Assembly: GCF_000499845.2 (NCBI RefSeq)
Contig: NC_023753.2
Span: 25,884,202-25,948,201, forward strand
Length of the DNA: 64,000 nt
Source: Phaseolus vulgaris
Lineage: Eukaryota > Streptophyta > Magnoliopsida > Fabales > Fabaceae
Direction of reading: 5' to 3'
Shown: one piece after another, positions 10,784 to 25,700 of the stretch
Layout of the letters: every line of letters starts with the position of its first letter
Numbering within the stretch: the first letter of the stretch is position 1
Made by a program: the position numbers and the translations under genes
The notes under the pieces: generated by a model
The model's database searches: none
What the model was told of the DNA's origin: nothing
The model's input: the letters and a program-made list of their open reading frames with translations, nothing else

Positions 10784-13700
10784 TCAACTTGAACCCACCA
10801 TACCTTGCTTGCTGTTGTGATTCAATGACCCACCATTTTCTTCACAACTGTGAACATTTGGCTTCAGAGGTTGTGTCAAACTGAATCCATTTGCCATGAC
10901 AGATCCAGGGCTCCCCTCACTTAAGTTTACGTTCCTTGTTGACTCACCGTTATTATTGGTTGGATCACTAGTAGAAACATGTTGCTGCAACAATTCCATG
11001 CATTTCAAAGCCGGAACATCTCCTTTACAATATCTGCGCCACATTTGTCTATATGTTGACTCTAATCCACGGATAAATTTTGCACCATCACAAAGAGGGG
11101 ACTTAGACATGAGCTCTCGCAGGCTCATTCTCAATTTTTGTAGTGCCGAAACATCAGAGGCCAGCTTCAGAGCCAATTTTTCATATTCATCTTCATTTTT
11201 GGCAATCAAATGGCCCAGACCTGACTTATTAAAAGAGATATTTAGCAGTTTTAATGGCAAAGCCACAAGTCCGTTAATACCTCACAAGAAAAAGAAGCAT
11301 AAAACTTGATCGAAAGATATGCTCAATTACACAATTCATCTCACCCAAAGACATGATAATAAATGCATAAACAACCTGCAAGCTATTATTCTTATTTAAA
11401 TAGATTCAACAGGTCAGAGTTAGATAATGCCGTGAATCAGACTATTCTAGATAAAAGAAAAAAACCATTTATCGGGTATCAATGTCTGTCTTCCTGAGAG
11501 AACAGTTCCCATCTCATCTAACAAATTTCACAAGAGACCCACTGCACACTAATTACAAGAAAAATAGATTTTTGACTAGTTCTTAATTTACTTATAGCCA
11601 CACACCAAGCTACAGACAATTTTATTTTATACTCATCTCTAAAGCTAAGTTAGTATCAGATCAAAACGGTTTTAATGTTGTCAACAAATCTGAAATCACA
11701 AATGATATGACTTTTTAAGGTTATAGTCAGTGTCAGTCTATTTTCTCATGAGGATTAGGCACCTAAGAAGTTTTGACACCTCTTCATTTGGGATTATAAT
11801 CAAACTCATAACAGCCAGCATAGAATTTCCCAGTTGCGACTTTTATTGTTGATACACTAAACTTGATATTCACAAGCTGCATAACCTTTAACTCGACTAA
11901 GAATTGACCAGTTGTTGTACAAATAATTATAACTAAAATCAATCTCTATAAAACATATATTATCTATTTGATATGAAAAACAAAAACAACAACTATCAGG
12001 ACCAAGTAAATTATGTTTAAGAGTAGAAGTAATTTTAAAAGGATGAAGTATGAATATTTTATTAGTTAAGTTAAAAAGGTAATAAATGGAAGAACTTAAC
12101 TATTACAACATCATTTTACAAAAACAACCATTTCTCTACCTTCTCCCTAAGATTGAATTGATCATTCGTCCTTTTCAAGATCTTAACCTACCGTAGAGAA
12201 GCTAACAAAACATAGAGGATATCTATCCAATTAAAAATAAATTAGAGTAAGTTGTTTGCATGTGAGTGGTTTGCATGCCTAGGGAGATCAGTTGCATGTT
12301 GGGTTTGACGGGCAAAGATGAATATCCGGTAATCTAGAGTAGTACTGATATCTTTGATTTGATGTTTAGGGTAATCTGTGGACAGGTTTGAGTTTCTTAT
12401 ATTAAAAAGGACTTGTTGGAGTTTAGCTGGAATAACTTGTTGTCAAGTAAGGGAAGTTAGTTAAATGTTTAATAGAACCCTAAGGTAGAAGATTTGAACA
12501 CAAGGCTGAGACTTAGACACATTAATTGTATTTTATGCAAGGACATTGCATGGTTGAAGATTATTTGATGTTGAATTCAGTTAGAAATATTGGATAACAC
12601 TATGTTGAATTGTTATCTTAATTGACATTTGATATTATGAGTTGTTAGAAAGCAAAGAAGGGTTGTGATTATATTATTGATGGATGTAAGATGTATTCAA
12701 TTTGTTTTGCAATTTGGATTGAGTTTGAAAATTTATAACTATGTTCGATAGTAATATATTGACTTAGGTTTTCATTTGGAAAAGTTAATGAAATTAATTG
12801 TATAAGATGTTTTTGAGTGAAATGGTAACATGGAATTATACTGTTATACAGGTTATGGTGTGATATTTGATAGTCAAATTAGGCACGTAGATGTTTTATA
12901 ATTGTTGTGTAGGTGCCAATTTTGGGGTGTTTGCAAAGTTTGGAATTCTGCAAAACTCAAAAATTTTCAACATGATCTGCTCAACAAACCCACCAACCAC
13001 CCAATGGATTTGAGGCAAAGAGGAAGTGAGTTTTACTACGAAAAAATTGCTCAGCATTGGGTGAATCCATATTTTTTAATTAGGCTTAGTGGTCTTCATG
13101 AATGTTGTAGCCTTGGATGTTAGCTTTACAATGGCTTTGGAATCATTAAAAAAGGAGGTCTAGCACTCTAGTTGTAATTCTTTGAGTGCGTGAGCCAAAG
13201 TCAAGCTATAAGTTTTGGGTGAAGTTTTTGTGGTTTTTTTAACTTTTTAAGTAAATGTTCTTTTAGAACTTAAAGTCTACATAAGAGGTATAGTTTATCC
13301 TCTTAGATTTCTTATGAATTATAGTTGACCATGATTGGATGAGTGAAACTCAGTATGAATTATTATCTTTAACAATTGTCGGGTGGTAATGACCTATGCT
13401 TTTATGAGTTGCTTTTTAATTTTTATGCAATATAATTAAGAGGGGATAGTATACAATATGAAGATTGTGTTGAATATTATTGGTTTATTTTATTTAAATA
13501 GTTTTGCTATTCATACTTTTAGTTTATTAAAATTGAATTATGGGTATATTTTGTGTTTCTCTTAAATGCTTGAAATTATAAATAGCGAGAATTGACTTTT
13601 GTTGTGAAATTGTAATTGATGTGGATTGAGATTGATGGTGTGATGTGAATATAGTGTTTACCAAGGAGGTAATAGTACATGTTATGCAGTGGTGAAATGC

Positions 13701-16700
13701 ATTGAATTCGAATTCGTGATGTATGTAAAACAATTATTCTACCTCATTTGTTTACTAGACTTAGAGAAAGGTATCGGGTGATGAGAGTCAATGCAGATTT
13801 CTAGAACTAGGTCCTGTAAATCATAGGACAACCTTGTCACATAAGTGGATAGTGTTCCTTGCCTCTGTCAATGTCGAAGAAGACAATAGTGTAAACGGTG
13901 CAAAATCTCTGAAGATTCAACTCATTGTGTGTGAAAGTCATTAAGTGTCTATTTATTATGAGTTTGATGGGATGTGGCAAGTGATGCTTGTAGGTTGTTA
14001 CATGAGACAATTAACATTGAAATATGATTTGTGTGGATCATGGTTATCAAACTCGCGAGTCAACTCGTTGACTCGTCCGAGTTAACTCGGTAGCAGACTC
14101 GTTTTTTGGGTAAACTCGGTGGACTCGGTGCAGACTCAAGGTGGACTCGTGACTCTTGTCCGAGTTGGCGAGTCCAACTGGGTTTTTTTAACCCCAAAAC
14201 GGTGTCGTTCCGAATGGGAAAATTAGGGTTTCGCGTTTCATTTTCCTTTGTGTCTTTTGTGCACTGCGTCTTCTTCTGTGGAGTGCGGCGATCAATCGAG
14301 CAAAGCGTTCGCGGGTTGCAAGTGGTTCGTGTGGTGGTTGCGGTGGTCGCGGGTTGCAGGTGGTCACGGGTTGCGGTGGTCGCAGATTGCAGGTTGAAAG
14401 TCGACTCTTACGAGTCTGCAAGTCGAGTCTACGGAGCTCTCACGAGTCTACGTAGACTCGCGAGTTTGACAACCTTGGTGTGGATTGATTTACTCATAAA
14501 TTTTATTTATTGTGTTATGAAAACTTCTAAATTACTAGCTTACCCTTTTAGTGGTTTGTGTTGTAATCAATATTAGTCAATCGTAGTTTACACGAGTAGA
14601 GGATGTAGCAAGTGAGAAAGCTCGACAGAGTGAGAAAGTGCATGATATATTGTAAGTTTTAGATTATGCATGTTTTGCTTGTTTTTGATGATGTATAGAA
14701 ATCCCTATAAAAGAGGGAAATAAAGGCTTGGAACAAGAAATATATATATATATATATATATTAAGTATATAGTTTTTATGGGGTGTTACATCAACGGCCA
14801 AGAGAGGACCATAAGTAGCCAAAAAATCTTATATAGCGGCTACTGTTTTCACTTGCTTGAAGGCATTCCAGAATGTCACAATTCACAAAGAAGCACATAA
14901 AACAAGTAATTCAGTCGGAAATATTGCAGTTTCTTACCAACTTTGCTCAGAAGACTAACACCAACATTGTGTGCATGCACCGAACCAGCCATTGTAACAC
15001 ATGGAACTCCCATGTATAAAGACTCGCAAGTTGTGGTTGTTCCAGCATATGGAAATGTGTCCAAACTACATTAAAAGACATAATAGAAAGTTGACTTTGA
15101 GATAAGACAAGATTTGAACATGCATCAAGTATTGCATTAGTCTCATTATTATAAATATAACTTGATCACAAGGACTAGTCCAACATTCAGATATTTCAGA
15201 TGCATGTGTTGCATGCAGAAAATAAAAATAATTTACAATAAAATTCTGTAAGTATTAAAATCATGTTTATTATAGTACTGTACAACTTACATAAAGCATT
15301 TTTTGCTGTACATAGCTTTAGAAAAGTAACAGCCTGTAACCTTCCTCTTTGAGATATACTTGTACTCAACTTTTATATCTTTATACACACCTACATCAGC
15401 TTAGTTGATGCTCACTGATTTTTATCATTCAAATTGAAGTTGATATCAAGACTATCAATGGACCACCACTGTACGCTGTCTCCGACCACCACTACCGTTA
15501 TGGCTAAGGAAGTAAGGGTTACATGCACCTTGAGGAGCATGACCCAACCCAAGTGGTCACATGACCAAAAGCTACACCACGTGTCAATCTCTGCCAGCCC
15601 TCACCAGACATATTTAAAATCTTTCTATTCATTTCAGCATTTTTTTTCTAATTTTAAAATATTTGATAATTACAAATAAAGATGATGAAAATATAATTGG
15701 TATCATTTTTATCAATAAAATAATTATTTATTTCCATTCATAGTTCAAGTCTAGCAAATTCAGGTAACATTGTGAGTTCAGTAACAGTGATGCAAATTCT
15801 GTGTTATTTTTCACTTTATTCTTGCATATATCCGTTCTCCCTTCTTCTTCCTTAATAAATGGGACAGTATATTGTTGTTCTGTCTCCTTTTTCCTTCTCT
15901 GCATCTGTTCTATTATGACAGTATTAGAGCACTTTTGGAAGAGCTTTGCTGTGCATTCACTTCTCTGATTTCTTTTGCCTTCATGGTATCCTTCGAATTT
16001 TGATGCCAAAAAAAGTAAAATTCTTCTGCTGGATGCACAACTTGTGCTCATAGTAGTAGGAGCGGTCACACCATTGGTGTTTGCTACCGAAAACATGGAT
16101 TTCATGGATTTCCTCCAGACCGTTGATTGTATAATGGGAAACCAAATCCACTACTGCTGTTGTGATTGTGAAACGAAAATTTCAGATACTGAACAACAAT
16201 CTACTATGAATGAGATCCAAGACGTTTGCTTCTCTAGTCAACAATATCAAGATATTGTTCTCTGGCATTAATCCAACAAACACAAAATGCTAATTCAACA
16301 TCGAATGTGGCTCATATTAGTTCCATTTTATCAAGCTCCACACACTCACCTCCACTATAAGGTAAATTTGACTCTCTCATCACACAAACAACGAGTCACA
16401 GACACCCACATGTTTTAGTCTGATTTTCTTCTTTTTTCCAATTGCTCATTGTCTCATTCAGGTTGCAAACACTTGGATGATGATTGATTGAGTTGGTGTG
16501 AGAGATGGAGTAATCAGCTTATCATCCACCTAATAAACTTCACTATTATACACCCCCACTGCAATGTGATTCCTATTGACCTTTGGGTCACCTGTCAAGA
16601 TACTGAATGCACCTTAAGAAACAACAATATCCATGTTTAAATAGCAATAAAGATTCTGTTTGCAACACGTGACATTAAATTGCCTTTTCCTCTTAGCAAC

Positions 16701-19700
16701 TCCCACACCACACACGTTTTTGCTCTTCTTCACATGGATATATGGAGACCATATTCTATGCCTTCCATGAATAGAATGGATGTTGTTATTTTCTCACTAT
16801 TGTCAATGATTACACACGCTACACTTGAGTTTATTTGATGCATACTAAACGTGAAACATGTACACATATTACTAATTTTATCAATCTTGTTGAAAATCAA
16901 TTAGATACACACATCAAAATCATATGTACTGACAATGGCTTAGAATTTTGCATTCATGAGCTTTTTCATTCAAAAGGGAATCCTTCATCATACAACTTGC
17001 ATAAAAACTTCCTAACAATGAAATTGTTGAATGTAAACATCAACATTTACTCAATGTCGCTTGTACTCTCGTGTTTCATTCTAACTTACCATAGGAGGTT
17101 TGCCTTGCCTACCTCACAAAATGCATACCCACACCCTTTTTGGACAATACTTACCCTTTTCACAAACTACTACATGGTCATCCCTGTGACATTACTTTCC
17201 TAGGTGTTTATTATATCACCACAATTACTTCCCATCGTAAAAAACTTGATCTACAAGCCCATCCTTGTATTTTTCAAGGCTTACCACTTTACACTAAGAT
17301 ATCTTAGCTATGACTTGCATACACATACCATTGCCATTTCCCTTAATGTCCTCTTTTATGAGTACCACTTCCAATCTATTTCATCTCCTCTCCCTAACAA
17401 TACACATAGCACAATCTTTCCGTCACCTTTTCATCTAGATCCCATATCCCCACAAACCCACCTACACTTATTCTTGACCTTCCAACTCAAGCTTTTTCTC
17501 CTTCCCCGCGTCCTTCGCCCCTACTTCATCGTTCTACCGTCACTAAGAGTCACCTTCCTACCTATATGATTATCGTTGTACTCTCACATCCACCTCAACC
17601 AAACCTCATCCAGGTATTCGCTACCCTATTCACCATTATCTTTGTTTTAATTGTCTCTCCCCTTCCTTTCGTCATTTTATCTTTTCTATTTCAACCATCA
17701 TTGAGTCTACCACTTTTGTTGAGGTTACCAAGAGTGATTGTTGGCTTAAAGCTATGAAAGTTGAGATTGAGGCTCCTCAAGCAAGTCATACTTGGACTCT
17801 TACCAGTCTTCCACCACACAAAAATTGCTATTGGTTGTCACTTAAAATCCCATGTCAGCAACCTATCTTTGTTAGTAAATGTCATTCATAGGAAGGACTA
17901 AAGTGAAAGACAAATCTTACTTTAGAATACAATTTAATTTCGATATTTTTAGGAACTTACTAGAAGACAACATACACTTTGAAAGACCCAAAACACCATT
18001 TAGCAAAAAAATTGAGACATGAAAAAGTAGTATCCCAAATAATACAAAATGCATAGTAAACACAACTAACATAAGTACGAATAAATAAATAAATAAAAGC
18101 TTAATCAGGACCAAAAAAAAATTAAAGAAGAAAAGAATTGATATTACCTGATGTCCATTAGAGAATAAGCCTGCATATGATCGTGGTTAAGAAGAATAAG
18201 GGGCAGAAGATCAACTCGTAGTGCTTCCAGACCTAAGTTCTCCAATCTGGAAAGAAATCTCTGTCTCACACTATCACAGCAAAATGGTTTACATTTTACC
18301 ACTAGGCGAGAATTTGGAATTGCACATAGTATCCTTGCCCAAACTCGAAGTACCTTAGGTGTAATCTAAAAATGTAAAACAGCACAAGTCAAAGGATACA
18401 CTACTTACCTGTTACAATTTTCTATTGGAAATCAAAAATTGAAATAGAAATGTATAAAATAGTTTGCAGTGATTCTACCTTCGCAAGATTGTTGAAACTA
18501 CCAAATGTAACGAAGCCATTTGACAAAGCAGGAGTTGGACAAATAGGACCAGCCTCAGGAGAAGGAGTGTAACAAAGGAAGCAATCTGGTAATCGAACTA
18601 ACTCTTCAACATGCCTGTAATTTGGGAAAAGTACCATTACAAAAAAAACAACAATAAGAGTAGTAGAGAAGAAGCACTACAGATCAATGACAAGAAAGTA
18701 CAAAAATTCAAGAAGAGAACTACTTCTGCTTTGTTTCAGGAGGGTCTGCCTGAGAATCAGTTATTCTATAATCAATTGTAGGCAATCCTGTTGTATTAGG
18801 ATAACCAATCCAAGTCACCTGCATAACAAGGAATATGTTACAATTTGGCAAAGATCAAATTGAAAATTGAAATATTTGCAGAGTAGATTTTACCACAAAC
18901 AATACATGCCACTTTATAAACATGGAGAAAGCTATATGTAATATTAAAACAAAAGCAGATTAAAGACATACCTATAATTGTTAAAAGTTTATTTATATCA
19001 TTAATAAATTTTGTTTTATATACTAATAATCATTCAAGCAATTTGGAAACCCACTCTTTAAAGCTATTTATTAAGTAAGCAAAATAAAAAACTTAAACAT
19101 TCCACTAAACATCTCATACTAACAAGGCCAATTTGTAAGTCAAATATGAGAACATCTAAGGGAGAATGAATACGAGAAAATAGCTAGATTAAACATGTTG
19201 GGAGGTTCTACATTAGCTAGGAATACTCTTTGATGTTCAAGTTAGAACACAATAATAATAATTAGAGATGAGATAAGTGCCAAACCCTCTAGAGAACAAA
19301 TATATCTAGATTTATTTCCTCTCGAATTATTATTATTGTGTTATAATTGACTTGAGCACCAAAGAGTATTTGTATCGTAGCTGATACATATGAATAATCC
19401 AACTAATTTCTCGTATTCATTTTCCCATAGATGTGCTCATATTTGACTTACAGAATGGCCTTGTTAGCCCTAAATTCAGGAGTGAGATGTATGTGTATGG
19501 ATATGTTTATATATTAAGCACTTGGATATTGTGGGGTGCTTAACAGCCACAACGATTAGTATGAGCTGGTTGGAGTATTTGAGTTCTTAATTCTCGTAAG
19601 AGCAAATTTTGAGGTTTGGGTTCCTGAAGTGCTTATCTTGGGTGGCATCATGCTGCCCCCAACGATTAGTATGAGCTGGTTGGAGTATTTGAGTTCTTAA

Positions 19701-22700
19701 TTCTCACTTCTGTAATAGCTAATTTTAAAGTTTGGGTTCTTGAAGTGCTTATCTTGGGCGGAATTTTAATGATCTCTTTCCACCACAAACACACATACTT
19801 TGTCTAATGCTGAAACATCCTTTGATCCCATAGTAATTACTTTGGATGCTCTCGCATAGGTAATTCTAAAAATCGTCCAAAGTGTGAACATTGTCACCGC
19901 ACTAGACATACAATTAATAGATGTTGGATGCTACACGGGAAACCGCCTCATCCACATAATATTGCCCAACCATCCACTATTGAGTCACTTGTTGCTCCTA
20001 TGTTCTCACCTTATCCATCTCCAACAACATTTGAAGACTTTATAAAATGGTACACAACACCTATTAAGAGAAAATCTAGAGTCTAGAGACATCACTAGAT
20101 TTGTTAACTCTAATTTGCAAAGATTGAGGATATGTTATATTTGCAACATGTTGGGCACATATGACCTTAATGCTCCAGCTTTCGGGAAAGTATTATAATT
20201 TTAGAAATAAGTAGTTAGTCCTATATCAATTATAATCAAGGATATAGTTACAATTATAGAAATAAGGAATTGATCCTATATAATTTGAAATATGTAGATT
20301 ATAACAAGTTTAATGTTTTTCTCTTTCTTAGAGTTTAACATATAGTATGCTTTAATCAGTTTATTATATCATACCATAAATATCCAAATTGACCATGCAA
20401 TTTGGATATTATTAAGGATCATTTACATGCAATTTTATTCAAGAATCTACCATCTAACACATTCATCTTACAAGTACCAATTCAAGTACATGAATATTTG
20501 TTCACAAATAACAAGTTTAAAACTTATACAACATGGATAGGACAGCCTTAAACTGGAGTTAGGCCGCAAAAGTAAGAAAAGAAAAAAAGACACCCCCAAA
20601 CCCTAAGAACCTGATCCATCACATGTTGTTAGCTAAGTGTATCGACGACATAAGTAGAATAATGTAGACAAAAAGAGCAACAATTGGTAGTAGCATAAGG
20701 GAGGTTGCAAAGTGTTTGGCACCATGGGCTTCCACTAAAGCTTCTTACCCTTAACCCTACAAAATCAACTTGTTATGTAAGGTTTGCACCCGTTTACATG
20801 CTATAATTTGGTCATATCTTTAGTCAATAAGGGATCTCCAAGACACCCACCACACCAAGGAATGGATATGTCCAACGTGCATTGGATATTTATGGGTGGG
20901 CCAATAGCAGGTAACAAGATAAGCCGAAAAACCTTTCTAGGAAAACTCTAATACAATATTACAAAGTGGATTTTAGTCTAATTCAACCCTACAAAACCGA
21001 CTTACTAAATGAGGTTTAGACCTACTTATATACTATAATTAAGTTGTATATTTAGTCAATGTGACATCTTTAACAAATACAATGAAATGTACAACTTGTT
21101 TTGCACAAAATGGAACACTTACACACTAAAAAATTGAATTTTCACTATATCAACATACTACAAAGTAGAGATAGGGGGTAACAAGGAATATGGTAAGGAA
21201 GGATCAGAAAAGTTACAAGTTGATAGACAAAGGGGGATAATCTACATTATAGATGTTCAAAACACCTGAACAGGAGCAGGTCGACATGCCATCATTCCCA
21301 GCTTATTGTTTGCAGTATGACCAGTAAGCTCTACTAAAATATCAACTTGATCTTCTCTAACCATGTCAGCAACTTTCTTTTCCTCAGTTCCATAAATATC
21401 TCTCCATAACCCACCCTTCTTTACGACTTTCTCTCTAAACCGGCTAGTTTTGGCATCTGCCTGCACAAACACAAGAAATTCAATTATAAATTCTACACAA
21501 AAAATGGAGATATTAATGACAAGACAAACTATGGAACCAAACATACAATGTTAACAATAAATATCTGTATGCAAACGAAAATCATATTTGGCCTGCTAAG
21601 ACGGTTGATAAATAACAATCCAAAATGCCAAGAGAAAGTTGTGTCATTTAATCCACATAAACAGAATGAACACCAACATAAATGGAGGAGAGGCAGTAAA
21701 AAAGAAACAACGGACACTACAGAAAGGAAAACTAGAACCGCTGCAGTACTATATCCAAGGCTAACAATTAAATGGTAGTCTTCCAACCCAATCAATCTCT
21801 CCACCCAGCATGTGGTATACTGTATATTCCAGCACAAAACCATCTTACTTGGACCACTAGCAATGATGCAGAAATCATGTAGATATGGACACCATAAGTC
21901 ATCTAATACCCATGCTATAATGTTGTCTATGAAATTGTGGCAGTTTGGGGAGACACCCTCAATAGAGTCATCATGAATTCTTAAGATAGACAGGCTAACA
22001 ATTAATATAGTTCATATTCACCACAATTCTATTGTGATATGCAGGATCTTTTTCTGTTTGCCTTACACAATTTGTTTGAAGTTAGCGAAATACCAGTCTG
22101 TTTAATAAAAAAACTTTTGCCTAAAGATACTAAGCATCTATGAACTTGGGCAGCACACTCCCTTGAGGCTAATTGTTAATGTTAAGGAGGGGGAATCAAA
22201 TACCTCAATACTCTAACAAGAACCCCATATTATTTAATGTAGGACTTAAGCACCTCATAATACCCAAATTCCTATCATGTCACTACCCCTAAGATGTAAT
22301 GTCTCAAATGGTTCACACTGACACTTAATTCAGTAACACTTCACTCAACTTCCTTGTTACTCAAAACCCCGCACCATAAGCATCTCTTTCCAAAACATCC
22401 ACAATCAGCTCTGATATTGATTGATAAGATCAAATTAGTAGGTACCCACCCTCAAAATCTAGTTGTTTAGCACAGAGAACTAAGCACTTAAGTACTACAT
22501 CCCACTTTCCTCAACAATAGGCACCCCACAATAACCAAGTCCATATCAGAGGAATAAAATATTTTAACACAGAAACCTCAGATCAATTCTAATAGAAAGT
22601 AGTACATGAAACCAGAAGAGGGAGTAGCTAATGGACCATCAGTTTGAAAAGTTGGAAAACAGGATCCAAAATGAAAATGAAGCTATGGTCAAGAATCGTC

Positions 22701-25700
22701 CTTTGCTTAACCACAATTCCTAAAGCAATTTTGAGGATCAAAAACATCCACAAAGATTGAGCAACTTTCTCTTCCAAACACTCACATCACCCTTAAGGGA
22801 TAAAACATAGGCTCTTTCAATATTTGATTGACATGAATACTGGTGAAAAGGAATATGAATACATACATTGAATTTGTAAGCCAATAAACAATAATTCATC
22901 AGTTTCTTTCATGGAGTACAAAATAAATTTAACTACAAATGTTAAGATGGTAGGGTGAAAATTTGATGCAACTATCATTTCAGCCAAATGACAAGAGCTT
23001 TGAAATTTGAGCAAATACATTAACAAAATATATAGCATTTTTGTGCACATCCATTCATAATCTATACCTTGACAACTGCTGAATAAACAATCACTTTATA
23101 ATTGGTATAGTCATGATAGACAAGGGGAGCTTCTATGAAATATGACACGGAATGCGTAAAATAATCAGGAGACACATATCCTATCACAAGAGGCCGTTCA
23201 GGATCTTTCGAGTTGTCCCATGATGTGAATTGTGAATATAGTCTCATGAATCGCCTACCCCAGTCCCTGTAAGGAAACATTTCTTTGATAAATACTCCAG
23301 GCTTCATGTCATTCTACTTTTTGTACATAAAGTAATTTGATGCAATAAAAACATAATGGCTGATAAATTTGGCAATTGAAACTACCACAAATCAAAATCC
23401 AGGCACGCCATTAATCACATAAAGAAACAAGTACCAGCATAGCCAACAAGAAACATACTAAACTAAACATACATAACATAGACATGATTTTCATATTCTT
23501 ACATGACATGCCAATTGTAACTTTATTTTATTCATATTTCTTTTGTGTGTACCCAGCTTTAGGGTTTTAGATAAGTGCCTAGCCTATTTTATTAATACAC
23601 ACACACATCAATAACAGCACAACAACATAGGTAGAAAACAATGTTTTATTTATTCAAGTTGGTATTAGAGCGCATATGATCCCACTTTGTCTTTTTCTTC
23701 ATTGTCTCCAACAACATATGTTGTTGTCACCGCTGCTCTTGGCCTTTTTCTTCATTGTTATTCCTTGCATGGTTTTTTATTGTTCATGTATCTATATCCA
23801 AAAAATCAGAATATAAACTATTTTATGAGGAGTATCAAGAATTTTTAAGGTACAAATCTAAGAAATCAATCAATTAAGTTCAATCTAGTTCAATGTCAAG
23901 TGTATCAACTGCATGCATTTCTCAATCTGTGGAAGGTTATAGTCCCTGGTTTCTTGATTCAGGTGCCTCAGGCCATATTCCTCCTAGTAACATTTCTTCC
24001 TTTCCGTCCCTTTCTTACCCAAAAATTCCTCATCTTGTGATTGTTGCCAAAGGATCCAAAGTGGCATCTCAAGGAGTTGGCCAAGTTTCTTTATCCCCTT
24101 CACTAAATTTAAATTTTGTCTTGTTCATTCCTCATTGTGCTTACAATTTAATCTCTTTGTCAATTGGCTTGTTCTTTAAACTGTTCTAAGACTTTCACTA
24201 CTATTTCCTTTGTTATAGAGGAACATGGGATAAAAATATGAATCACACGGCCTTTCTTTTATGAAATTGAGTCTCTAAATATATTTGTTTTCAACTCTAA
24301 CACCAAAACTTTTACATGATCATTTGGACCACCCAAGTTTATCAAAATTGAAGGTGATGATTCCTAGTCTCAAACACATTCAAGCATTAGATTGTGAATC
24401 TCGCGGCATATAGGAAAAATATTAGATTTTCTTTTCTTAAAAGATCTTGAGCACAAAGTATTCCTATTTTTTCAAATATTCATTCAGATATTAGGGGACC
24501 AAATCATGTTCACTTCTTTTGGTTTCAATTACTTTTAATGAATTTTTCAATGTACTCGAGTTTATTTAATGAAAGACAGATCAGAACATTTATCCATATT
24601 TATGTCTTTCTTCAATGAAACTAAGAACCAATTTGGAAAGATAATTAAAATTCTTTCTCATAACTGATAATGCTAAGGAATAATTTTTTGTTGCATTTTC
24701 GTCATTCTTATCTTCCAAAGGAAACTTACATCAGTCAGCATGTCCTCACGCTCAACAACAAAACGGTATAGCAAAGAGGAAGAATAGACATCTTATTAAA
24801 ATTGCACACTGTCTAATGTTGAATTCTAATGTTCATGTTCATCGTTAGGGTGATGCAGACTATTTGTCTCCTGATCAATAGCATGCCTTCTTCCTCTCTA
24901 GAAAAAAAAATTCCTCACTGTAATTTTTCCAAATGACCCTCTATATCATGTCTCTCCATGTGTATTTAGGTGTACTTGTTTTGCTCATAATATCCTCCAA
25001 GTCTTGACATGCTTGCTACAAAGGCTATTAAGTGCTTCATTTTCAAATATTCTCACTTTCAAAAGGGCTATAAATGTTATTTTCCTACAACCATAAGGTA
25101 TTATACGTCTGATGTTACCTTCTTTGAGGACACTTTTTTTCTTGTCCTTCATGGAACAATCTTCATCTACTCAACATGTCGTTCCTGTAGCGTCCAGTGA
25201 TCCATTGATTATTCCTTCTTCCTCTTAAACTCAAGCGCAATGTGTACATAACATTGTTCCACCACCTCTTCTTACGTACCAATGTCGGACACCAATAAAT
25301 CCATCATCCATGCCTAAAGATACTTGTGACTTAGATCCTTCACCACAGATTCCCATACCATGGATCCTTCATCCTCCTTGCCTTCTTCTGACTACGTTCA
25401 TTATATTAATATTTCTTGGGTGTACCCAACTTTAGGAGGGTTAGAGTTTTAGGTAAGTGTCCATCTTTCTGTAACCAATATATATACATAAATAAATGCA
25501 CAACAGTGTAGGTTGAATACACTGTGTTTTATCCATCTTAATTATTCAAGTGTATAAATGGATTCATTTTGCATAACTAAACACTCCTGGCTATTACAAG
25601 TTTTGAATGCAATGACTAGTTCAAGGGACCGAAACAATCGATTCAAGTTAAAGAGCTAAAAGAAATTTCAAATTCTTATTTTTCGAAAAAAAATGACCAT

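Larger units (their letters stand above)
11221..14937 (-). other. SPY: SPINDLY intron 17 with repeat insertions
   Basis: This 3.7-kb intron lies between the exon ending at 14938 and the last exon. It holds a hAT-type element (14039-14477), a (TA)n tract at about 14739-14762 and an LTR-like edge ending TGTTACA at 14790. The part from about 11,340 to 12,240 shows nothing I can name. Open frames at 12902-13123 and 13527-13733 have no recognisable domain. Confidence 0.6.

Noticed and set aside
10896..11309. 137-aa open frame on the plus strand
   Set aside because: Shadow of the last SPINDLY exon on the other strand, where the protein match is clear.
14106..14576. 156-aa open frame with Arg/Val-rich protein
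   Set aside because: It lies across the hAT-type element and its GC-rich mini-repeat and runs past the element end; no domain and no gene context.
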